NCBI GenBank assembly: GCA_964564595.1
Contig: CAZMCA010000118.1
Span: forward strand, 1-10,815
Length of the DNA: 10,815 bases
DNA from: JBEVOS01 sp964564595
Lineage (GTDB): Bacteria; Pseudomonadota; Alphaproteobacteria; Caulobacterales; Aquidulcibacteraceae
Reading direction: 5' to 3'
Part shown: one piece after another, positions 1-5,473 of the stretch
Numbering within the stretch: position 1 is the first letter of the stretch
Layout of the letters: the number at the start of each line of letters is the position of its first letter
The notes under the pieces: generated by a model
Told to the model about the DNA's origin: nothing
The model's database searches: none
Seen by the model: the letters and a program-made list of their open reading frames with translations, nothing else
Program-made: the position numbers and the translations under genes

Positions 1-653
1 AGGGCGGCGGCGACGAAGTGCATATCTCGACATTGCACGCGGCCAAGGGCCTCGAATGGCCGCTGGTGTTTTTGCCGGGCTGGGAAGAAATGGTTTTCCC
101 CTCGCAGCGCGCGATCGATGACAACGGCGATAAAGGCCTCGAGGAAGAGCGGCGCCTTGCCTATGTCGGCGTGACGCGTGCGCGAGAAAGCGCGCGGATT
201 TCGTTCGCGGCGAACCGGCAGATCTATGGGCGCTGGCAGAACGTGCTGCCGTCCCGTTTCGTCGATGAGCTGCCGCACGCGCATGTCGATGCCATCAGCG
301 AGACGGGCTACGGCATGGGCGGCGGCGTGCAGGCCGGCGGCGGCTCACGCTTCGATGCGTATGCGCCGGGCGCGGGCTTCAACTCCGGCTACACCAGCCC
401 CGGCTGGCAGCGCGCGCAGGCGCGCGGCGGCCTGACGGGCGCAAAACCCCCGATGATCGACGGCGAAGCGCGCTTGGTCGTGAAAAGCGCGGCGGCGGAT
501 TCGCATTACGGCGTGGGCGACCGCGTGTTTCACCAAAAGTTCGGCTACGGCCGCGTGCGGACGGTGGAAGGCAACAAGCTCACGATCGACTTCGAAAAGG
601 CCGGCGAGAAAAAGGTCGTCGACAGCTTCGTGGTGGCGGCGAGCGCGGTTTAG
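1..653 (+). CDS. uvrD: UvrD/PcrA-family DNA helicase, C-terminal part (5' truncated by window edge)
   Basis: This is the C-terminal end of a superfamily 1A 3'-to-5' DNA helicase of nucleotide excision and mismatch repair. The reading frame is open to the left edge (first full codon at 3–5), so the true start lies outside; the GTG at 18 is an internal valine. Helicase motif V (HAAKGLEWPLVFLPG) is read from about position 24, and motif VI (LAYVGVTRAR, with the arginine finger region) lies at 156–185. A Gly/Ala/Tyr-rich low-complexity linker follows at roughly 300–450. The C-terminus at about 510–635 (GDRVFHQKFGYGRV…GNKLTIDFEKAGEKKVVDSFV) matches the Tudor-like domain of UvrD/PcrA, known in other bacteria to contact RNA polymerase. 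Only about 217 codons are present; complete proteins have about 700–790. UvrD cannot be separated from PcrA here, and uvrD is the usual name in proteobacteria. Confidence 0.95.
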   Translation, partial: GGGDEVHISTLHAAKGLEWPLVFLPGWEEMVFPSQRAIDDNGDKGLEEERRLAYVGVTRARESARISFAANRQIYGRWQNVLPSRFVDELPHAHVDAISETGYGMGGGVQAGGGSRFDAYAPGAGFNSGYTSPGWQRAQARGGLTGAKPPMIDGEARLVVKSAAADSHYGVGDRVFHQKFGYGRVRTVEGNKLTIDFEKAGEKKVVDSFVVAASAV

Positions 654-689
654 CTTCACGCGTTGACGCTGGCGCGCGCGCTCACTAGT

Positions 690-707
690 GCGGGTGGAAA
701 CACCTGC
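690..707 (+). promoter_or_regulatory. Hairpin with GAAA tetraloop just upstream of a ribosome binding site
   Basis: GCGGGTG (690–696) and CACCTGC (701–707) pair over seven positions, one of them a G·U wobble, around a GAAA loop (697–700), a GNRA-type tetraloop. It lies in the 67-bp spacer after uvrD and ends one base before the GGAGAG Shine–Dalgarno (709–714) of the next gene. No T-run follows, so it is not a classical terminator. A 5'-leader role or an RNA 3'-end-stabilising role for uvrD is possible but inferred. Confidence 0.45.
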
Positions 708-720
708 TGGAGAGCGCAGA

Positions 721-1590
721 ATGCCAATTCGTCACGGTCTGGTTGCTTTGTCGCTCGCGCTCGGCGCCGCAGCGTGCGGGCAGACGACCACGGGCGTTGC
801 GACGCCCGCTGCGGCGCCGGACGTGCGGCTCTATGCGATGGATTGCGGGCGCATCCGCACGACGGACGCTGGCATGTTCGCCGATGACGGCTCCTACAAC
901 CGGCAGGCCAAGGACCTCGTCGTGCCCTGCTTCCTCATTCGCCATCCGGACGGCGATCTTCTGTTCGATACCGGCGTGCCCGAAGCGATCGCGGATGCGC
1001 CGAACGGCGTGACCGATGGGCCGTTTCAAGTGACCGTCGCGCGCAAGCTTACCGATCAGCTGGCGCAGTTGCAGCTGACCCCGGCGGACATCGAGTTCAT
1101 CTCCCTCTCGCACAGCCACTTCGATCATGCCGGCAATGCGGGTCTGTTCGCGCAATCGACGTTCATCGTCGATGCCGACGAGCGCGCTTACATGTTCCGG
1201 CCCGAAGCACGCGCGGATGCGCAAGCGTTCGCGGCGTATTCGGCATTGGAGAATGCAGACACCGTGCTCATTGAAGGCGATGGCGATCACGACGTGTTCG
1301 GCGACGGTTCGGTGACGATCATCCAGACGCCCGGGCATACGCCGGGGCACACGGTGCTGCGCGTCAATCTGCCCGAAGCCGGCCCCGTGCTGCTCACCGG
1401 CGATCTCTGGCACATCGCGGAAAGCCGCACGGCGCGCCGCGTGCCGACCTTCAACGTCGATCGCGCGCAGACGCTCGCGTCGATGGACAAGTTCGAAGCG
1501 CTGGCGCGCCAGACCGGCGCGCGCGTGGTGATCGAGCACGTGCCGGCGGACTTCGACGCGCTTCCGCGCTTTCCGGAGGCGTTGCGCTAG
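721..1590 (+). CDS. Metallo-beta-lactamase-fold lipoprotein, N-acyl-homoserine-lactonase-like
   Basis: This 289-residue protein is a predicted exported zinc hydrolase. I chose the ATG at 721 because GGAGAG (709–714) sits 6 nt upstream and because the protein then begins with a lipoprotein signal peptide: a hydrophobic run at residues 7–18, then AAAC with Cys19. The lipobox is imperfect because position −3 is Ala. An upstream in-frame GTG at 688 would spoil this signal. The fold is shown by HSHFDH (H131, H133, D135, H136), PGHTPGH (H206), TGD (D228) and a late His in IEHVP (H273), the full dinuclear metal set. The order and the N-terminal VRLYAMDCGRI…LLFDTGVPE resemble AiiA/AttM lactonases. 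The tyrosine three residues after the bridging Asp in AiiA (Tyr194) is His231 here. Substrate is therefore uncertain: a lactone or another ester-like compound. It lies 67 bp after uvrD and in the same direction as prmA. Confidence 0.85.
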   Translation: MPIRHGLVALSLALGAAACGQTTTGVATPAAAPDVRLYAMDCGRIRTTDAGMFADDGSYNRQAKDLVVPCFLIRHPDGDLLFDTGVPEAIADAPNGVTDGPFQVTVARKLTDQLAQLQLTPADIEFISLSHSHFDHAGNAGLFAQSTFIVDADERAYMFRPEARADAQAFAAYSALENADTVLIEGDGDHDVFGDGSVTIIQTPGHTPGHTVLRVNLPEAGPVLLTGDLWHIAESRTARRVPTFNVDRAQTLASMDKFEALARQTGARVVIEHVPADFDALPRFPEALR

Positions 1591-1599
1591 CCGGAGCAA

Positions 1600-1622
1600 G
1601 CGCGCTCTGCTAGCGAGCGCGC
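1600..1622 (+). promoter_or_regulatory. Perfect 8-bp hairpin abutting the prmA start codon
   Basis: GCGCGCTC (1600–1607) and GAGCGCGC (1615–1622) are exact reverse complements around a 7-nt loop. The structure ends one base before the prmA ATG at 1624. The only good Shine–Dalgarno-like sequence, GGAG (1593–1596), is 27 nt from the ATG on the linear sequence. Folding the hairpin would leave about 4 unpaired nt between them. No T-run follows, which argues against an intrinsic terminator. The bridging role is an inference. Confidence 0.5.
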
Positions 1623-1623
1623 C

Positions 1624-2472
1624 ATGTTCCTTCTTACTTCGGTCGGCCCGCTGCCGCTCATCAAGACGGCCGCGGATGAGTTCGACCGGCACGACCCCTC
1701 TCCGGCCGACGCTGTCTCCTGGTTCGAACTGGAGCCTTCGCGCTTCAGGCTCGAAGTCTACGCGCCGACGGAGCAGGACGTTGAGAGCGCCATCGCCATC
1801 ATCGGCGCGGCTGCGCCCGAACTGCATGTCGTCACCGAGCCGTTGGAGGATGCGGACTGGATCCAGCGTTCGCTCGATGGACTGCCCCCGGTGTTGGCGG
1901 GGCGCTTCGTGGTGGGCGGATCGCATGTGCTGGGGCGCTTCAGCGGCGGGCGCCGGCGCATTCTGATCGAAGCGAGCGAAGCGTTCGGCACTGGCCATCA
2001 CGGCACCACCAAGGGCTGCCTGCTCGCATTCGACGCGATCCGCGCGCGGCGCCGGCCACAGCGCGTGCTGGACGTTGGCGCAGGCTCGGGCGTCTTGGCG
2101 ATCGCGGCGGCGATGGAGGGCGCGGACGCGCTCGCCATCGAGATCGATAAGCGCGCGGCGGCGATTGCGGCGGTCAACACGCGCGATAACCACGTGCAGC
2201 ACCGCGTGAAGGTGATCGCGGGCGACGGCGCGCGCTACATCGCGCGCGAACGCTTCGACCTCATCTTCGCGAACATTTTGATGCGCCCGCTGATCCGGCT
2301 TGCGCCACTGCTGACGCGCGCTGTGGCCCCGGGCGGCGACGTGATCTTGTCAGGCCTCTTGCGCACGCAAGAGCCGCTGGTGCGCGCCGCGTATGAAAAT
2401 CGCGGCCTCGTCCTGAAGCGCCGCCTGCGCCGCGAAGCCTGGGCGACGCTGCATTTCACGCGCCCGCGCTAG
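1624..2472 (+). CDS. prmA: Ribosomal protein L11 methyltransferase
   Basis: PrmA trimethylates ribosomal protein L11 in the cytoplasm using S-adenosylmethionine. The 282-residue length is close to the 293 of the E. coli enzyme. The N-terminal L11-recognition part (about 1–100) is diverged. The catalytic Rossmann domain has the family's AFGTGHHGTT loop (residues 120–129), SAM motif I DVGAGSG (150–156), an acidic EID at the end of strand 2 (173–175), GDG (200–202), the ANIL motif (216–219) near the methyl-transfer site, and SGLL (243–246). No in-frame start exists between the preceding stop and the ATG at 1624, and no Shine–Dalgarno lies at normal distance; a hairpin intervenes. It is 33 bp after the metallo-hydrolase gene, probably co-transcribed. 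Its TAG stop overlaps the stop of the convergent gene within CTAG at 2469–2472. Confidence 0.95.
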   Translation: MFLLTSVGPLPLIKTAADEFDRHDPSPADAVSWFELEPSRFRLEVYAPTEQDVESAIAIIGAAAPELHVVTEPLEDADWIQRSLDGLPPVLAGRFVVGGSHVLGRFSGGRRRILIEASEAFGTGHHGTTKGCLLAFDAIRARRRPQRVLDVGAGSGVLAIAAAMEGADALAIEIDKRAAAIAAVNTRDNHVQHRVKVIAGDGARYIARERFDLIFANILMRPLIRLAPLLTRAVAPGGDVILSGLLRTQEPLVRAAYENRGLVLKRRLRREAWATLHFTRPR

Positions 2473-2912
2473 CGCGCGTAAACGTTGACCGCGAAATAGC
2501 ACGGCGCGTTGGCGCAGCCAGGCATCAGCACCTGGATCACGTATTGGCCAGTAACGCGCGGCCGGATCGCGACGATGGGCACGTCGTTGGCGGCGAGGTC
2601 TTCCGAGATCGGCGTTGCGCCGCCTTCGAGGAGCCGCAGATCGAGGTCCGTGCAATCGGCGTCGCAGACGCCGAAAATCCGGTACTCCTGCCCTGCCCGC
2701 AGCGTGATCGGCACGCGCCGCTCGCCCCGGCTTGCAAGGCCGCCCGCGAACGGGCCGGCGACGCGCGTAAAGCCCTGGTCGCGGAGCGCTGTTTCCCCCC
2801 GCGCAAGTTGCTGGGCGAGCTGAGCCGCGTAGGGGCCCGGCACCTGCGCCGAGGCGGGCGAGGCCATCAGGACGAGCGCGGCGAGTGCGGAAAGGACAAG
2901 GCGGACAAACAT
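2469..2912 (-). CDS. Small secreted four-cysteine protein of unknown function
   Basis: This 147-residue protein is predicted to be exported. The ATG at 2912 is chosen because it starts a clean Sec signal peptide (hydrophobic residues 3–16, cleavage likely after A20-S21-A22, before Gln23). The frame stays open to 3152, but that extension has no export logic and crosses the divergent spacer. No Shine–Dalgarno precedes the ATG, so translation may be leaderless or weak. The mature part starts with an Ala/Gln-rich helix-like stretch (27–50). A beta-rich segment follows (66–147; …VPITLRAGQEYRIFGVCDADC…TGQYVIQVLM…) that vaguely resembles pre-peptidase C-terminal (PPC) beta-sandwich domains. Cys83, Cys87, Cys133 and Cys138 form two CxxxC/CxxxxC-like pairs, suggesting disulfides in the periplasm. 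I do not recognise the family. It is convergent with prmA and divergent from the aminopeptidase gene. Confidence 0.8.
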   Translation of the reverse strand: MFVRLVLSALAALVLMASPASAQVPGPYAAQLAQQLARGETALRDQGFTRVAGPFAGGLASRGERRVPITLRAGQEYRIFGVCDADCTDLDLRLLEGGATPISEDLAANDVPIVAIRPRVTGQYVIQVLMPGCANAPCYFAVNVYAR

Positions 2913-2970
2913 GGCGGCGGTCAGGAACGCATACTCGATTGCACGATGAGGACCATCTAGATTGGCCGCA

Positions 2971-2988
2971 CTGAACCTGATCTGAACC
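2971..2988. promoter_or_regulatory. Direct repeat CTGAACC at 11-bp spacing in a divergent spacer
   Basis: CTGAACC occurs at 2971–2977 and again at 2982–2988, separated by TGAT, so the copies repeat every 11 bp, about one helical turn. They lie in the 129-bp spacer (2913–3041) between the divergent starts of the small secreted protein and the aminopeptidase. Such spacing suits a protein binding the same DNA face twice. No matching known consensus is recognised. The rest of the spacer shows no convincing −35/−10 pair to my reading. Confidence 0.35.
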
Positions 2989-3041
2989 GGGGAGCGCGGC
3001 GCTGCGCTTTCCCTTGCAGAGCGAAGCCGGAGAAAGAGGCC

Positions 3042-4850
3042 TTGTTCCAAAACTATTCCGACCCCGGCGGCCCCGAACTTGGCCGCAAGCACCTGCCGCT
3101 GCTCCGGAAAGCGCTGACGCGGATGGGCCTCGACGGGATGATCGTGCCGCACGAGGACGAGTGGCAGAACGAATACGTGCCGGCGGCGTATGACCGGCTG
3201 GCTTGGCTGACCGGGTTCACTGGCTCAGCGGGCGCGGCGATCGTGCTCAAGGAAGAAGCCGCGATTTTCACCGACGGGCGCTACACGCTGCAGGTGCGCG
3301 CGCAGGTCGATGGCAAGCTCTTCTCCTACCGCGATCTCGTGGAGGGCGGGCCCGCCGCCTACATCCGCGAGCGCGGCGCGGGCGCGACCATCGGGTATGA
3401 CCCCAAACTCGTAAGCCCGGACAGCCTCGACCGGCTCAAGAGCGCGGCCGAAGCGGCCGGCGCCAAGCTCACGCCTGTTGCGCCCAACCCGATCGATGCC
3501 GCGTGGGCGAACCGCCCGCCCGTGCCGCTCGCGCGCGTCGAGCCGCACGAAACGGCGTTCACCGGCGAAGATGCGGCGATCAAGCGCCTGCGCATCGGCG
3601 AAGCCATCTGCGCCGATGGCGCGGACGCGGCGATCATCACCTCGCCTGCTTCGCTCGCGTGGCTCTTCAACATTCGCGGCGGCGACGTTGCGCGCTCGCC
3701 CCTGCCGCTTGGCGAAGCGGTGCTGCGCGCGGACGGGCGCGCGGATCTGTTTCTGGCGCCTGAAAAAGTGACGCCGGAGCTGCGCACGTTCCTCGGCAAC
3801 GAAGTCGCGCTGCGGCGGCCTGAAGATTTGCCCGAAGCGCTCGCCTCGCTCAAAGGCCAGCGCGTGCGGCTCGATCCCGCGAGCGCATCGGCTTGGTATT
3901 TCGAGGCGCTGGAGAATGCAGGCGCGCAAATCCGCCGCGCCGTCGATCCTGTCGTGCTGCCGCGCGCCAAGAAAAACGCGGCCGAAGTGCAAGGTGCGCG
4001 CGACGCGCATGCGCGCGATGGCGCGGCGGTCTCGAACTATCTGCATTGGCTCGCGACCGATGCGCAGACCGGCAAGGTCGATGAGATCAGCGCGTGCAAG
4101 CGCCTGGAGGAATTCCGCGTCGAGACAGGCGCGCTGAAGGATCTCTCGTTCGACTCGATCTCGGGCGCCGGGCCGAACGGCGCGATCGTGCACTACCGGG
4201 TGAGCACGAAGACCAACCGCAAACTCGGGCGCGGCTCGCTCTTCCTGATCGACAGCGGCGGCCAGTACAAAGACGGCACGACCGACATCACGCGCACGGT
4301 CGCGATCGGGCGCGCCTCGCGCGAGATGAAGGACCGCTTCACGCGCGTCCTCAAAGGCCACATCGCGCTTGCGCGCGTGCGGTTCCCTGCGGGCACGACG
4401 GGGCATCAGCTCGATGCGCTGGCGCGTATGTCGCTCTGGGAAGCGGGACTCGATTACGATCACGGCACGGGCCACGGCGTTGGCTCGTATCTCGGCGTGC
4501 ATGAAGGCCCGCACCGGATCGCGAAGGCGGTGAACACGGTGGCGCTCGAGCCCGGGATGATCGTTTCGAACGAGCCGGGCTACTACAAAACCGGCGGCTA
4601 CGGCATCCGTATCGAGAACCTGCAGGTCGTCACGCCCGCAGCGCCGATCGAGGGCGGCGAGCGGCCGATGCTCGGCTTTGAAACGCTGACGCTCGCGCCC
4701 ATCGCGCGCGATCTGATCTTGAAGCCGCTGCTGACCAAAGCGGAACTCGATTGGCTGAATGCCTATCACGCGCGCGTGTGGGACGTGGTCGGCCCGCAGC
4801 TCTCGGGCGCCGCGAAGGCGTGGCTCGAGCAAGCGACAGCGAAGATCTGA
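3042..4850 (+). CDS. pepP: Xaa-Pro aminopeptidase (aminopeptidase P), M24 family
   Basis: This 602-residue cytoplasmic metalloprotease releases N-terminal residues next to proline. It starts at TTG (3042): GGAG (3029–3032) stands 9 nt upstream, and the protein then opens with the family pattern …GRKHLPLLRKAL…GLDGMIVPHEDEWQNEYVP. Two creatinase-like N-terminal domains (about 1–150 and 165–310) precede the pita-bread catalytic domain (about 315–535) and a C-terminal extension (about 545–600) typical of the three-domain, ~600-residue type. Metal ligands are complete: Asp404 (IDSGG), Asp415 (GTTDITR), His478 (GTGHGVG), Glu511 (SNEPGYY) and Glu525 (RIENL); His474 and His487 are the usual additional active-site histidines. 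The start is divergent from the small secreted protein gene. The downstream DUF2177 gene follows after 59 bp. pepP is used in the broad sense; E. coli PepP is a shorter, two-domain homologue. Confidence 0.95.
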   Translation: MFQNYSDPGGPELGRKHLPLLRKALTRMGLDGMIVPHEDEWQNEYVPAAYDRLAWLTGFTGSAGAAIVLKEEAAIFTDGRYTLQVRAQVDGKLFSYRDLVEGGPAAYIRERGAGATIGYDPKLVSPDSLDRLKSAAEAAGAKLTPVAPNPIDAAWANRPPVPLARVEPHETAFTGEDAAIKRLRIGEAICADGADAAIITSPASLAWLFNIRGGDVARSPLPLGEAVLRADGRADLFLAPEKVTPELRTFLGNEVALRRPEDLPEALASLKGQRVRLDPASASAWYFEALENAGAQIRRAVDPVVLPRAKKNAAEVQGARDAHARDGAAVSNYLHWLATDAQTGKVDEISACKRLEEFRVETGALKDLSFDSISGAGPNGAIVHYRVSTKTNRKLGRGSLFLIDSGGQYKDGTTDITRTVAIGRASREMKDRFTRVLKGHIALARVRFPAGTTGHQLDALARMSLWEAGLDYDHGTGHGVGSYLGVHEGPHRIAKAVNTVALEPGMIVSNEPGYYKTGGYGIRIENLQVVTPAAPIEGGERPMLGFETLTLAPIARDLILKPLLTKAELDWLNAYHARVWDVVGPQLSGAAKAWLEQATAKI

Positions 4851-4864
4851 GGCGCAGAACCAAA

Positions 4865-4907
4865 GCGGCCCTTTCTGCGTATGCATAAGCAAACGCAGAA
4901 AGACCGC
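4865..4907 (+). promoter_or_regulatory. Long hairpin directly upstream of the DUF2177 start
   Basis: CTTTCTGCGT (4871–4880) and ACGCAGAAAG (4893–4902) form a perfect 10-bp stem. It is extended inside by TGC/GCA (4882–4884 with 4889–4891) around an ATAA loop, and outside by GCGG/CCGC (4865–4868 with 4904–4907) across a small internal loop. The structure starts 15 nt after the aminopeptidase stop and ends 2 nt before the ATG at 4910. The only Shine–Dalgarno-like bases (AGAAAGA, 4897–4903) are mostly buried in the stem. No T-run follows. It could limit translation of the next gene or protect the upstream mRNA end; both are inferences. Confidence 0.55.
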
Positions 4908-4909
4908 CC

Positions 4910-5308
4910 ATGACTCTCGTTATCGCTTGGATCGCTACGGCGGTCGTGTTCGGCGTTCTCGACGCAATTTGGCTCAGCCAGATGGGCCCGCGGCTCTACA
5001 GGCCCGCGCTCGGCGCGATCATGCATGACGGCGTGCGCATCGGCCCGGCGGCGGCGTTTTATCTGATCTACGTGACGGGGCTGGTCGCGCTCGCGGTGGC
5101 GCCCGCGCTGGAGCGGGCGAGCGTGACGCATGCCGTGGTGATGGGCGCGATCGTCGGGCTCGTGGCGTACGCAACGTACAACCTGACCAACCACGCGACG
5201 CTGCGGGTGTGGGACATCCGCGTGACGCTCGCGGACATGGCGTGGGGAACCTTTGCGAGCGCGGCGACGGCTGGCGCGGCGTATTGGATCGCGCAGCGCT
5301 TTGGCTAG
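4910..5308 (+). CDS. DUF2177 family integral membrane protein
   Basis: This 132-residue protein is predicted to lie in the inner membrane with four transmembrane helices at about residues 3–22, 46–66, 73–91 and 108–128. The YNLTNHATLRVW segment (90–101) followed by TLADMAWGT is the hallmark of DUF2177 proteins, as is the early LDAIWL (17–22). The length is normal for the family. The biochemical role of the family is unknown to me. The ATG at 4910 gives a membrane helix directly at the N-terminus. Its putative ribosome binding site lies in a strong hairpin (4865–4907). It follows pepP by 59 bp on the same strand and may share its transcript. It is convergent with ligA. Confidence 0.88.
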   Translation: MTLVIAWIATAVVFGVLDAIWLSQMGPRLYRPALGAIMHDGVRIGPAAAFYLIYVTGLVALAVAPALERASVTHAVVMGAIVGLVAYATYNLTNHATLRVWDIRVTLADMAWGTFASAATAGAAYWIAQRFG

Positions 5309-5473
5309 CGCCGTTCGTCGCGTTGCGCTGGAAGCGGTAAGCGCCGGTTTCAGTTTACGCGCAGTTCGTTTGCGGCGCGCTGATCCTCGCAGGTTTGCTG
5401 ACCCGAGGGGCGGGTCGTTCGCGACGCACGGAGCTGGGCGCTATAGCGCGGATGCGTTGATCGCACGGCGCCC
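5309..5473. other. Convergent spacer with overlapping GC-rich inverted repeats; no gene seen
   Basis: This 165-bp stretch lies between the ends of the DUF2177 gene and ligA. It contains GACCCG/CGGGTC (5400–5405 with 5411–5416, loop AGGGG) and a 12-bp palindrome GCGCTATAGCGC (5438–5449). It also holds GGGCGC/GCGCCC (5436–5441 with 5468–5473) enclosing TGCG-TTGAT-CGCA (5453–5465). GGCGCC-CTTA-GGCGCC (5467–5482) wraps the ligA stop codon. Several share bases and exclude one another. None is followed by a T-run on either strand. They may act together as a bidirectional transcription end, but that is inferred. I see no supported small ORF. Confidence 0.4.

Noticed and set aside
688..720. GTG at 688 as the start of the metallo-hydrolase
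   Set aside because: The ATG at 721 has a well-placed GGAGAG and yields a proper lipoprotein signal; the extension would place charged residues in front of it.
685..2202. 505-codon minus-strand ORF spanning the metallo-hydrolase and prmA
   Set aside because: It crosses two well-supported + strand genes and their spacer and has the Arg/His-rich composition of a shadow frame.
2913..3152. N-terminal extension of the minus-strand secreted protein up to 3152
   Set aside because: It would bury the signal peptide 80 residues inside the protein and overlap the start of the aminopeptidase gene.
3225..4892. 555-codon minus-strand ORF antisense to the aminopeptidase
   Set aside because: It is a shadow of a GC-rich gene. 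The + strand product has all M24 metal ligands; the antisense product is Arg-rich with no recognisable domain.
5436..5473. tRNA-like or small RNA fold closed by GGGCGC/GCGCCC
   Set aside because: At 38 nt it is too short for a tRNA. It has no T-arm motif and only a 4-bp inner stem; it fits better as part of the GC-rich convergent spacer.
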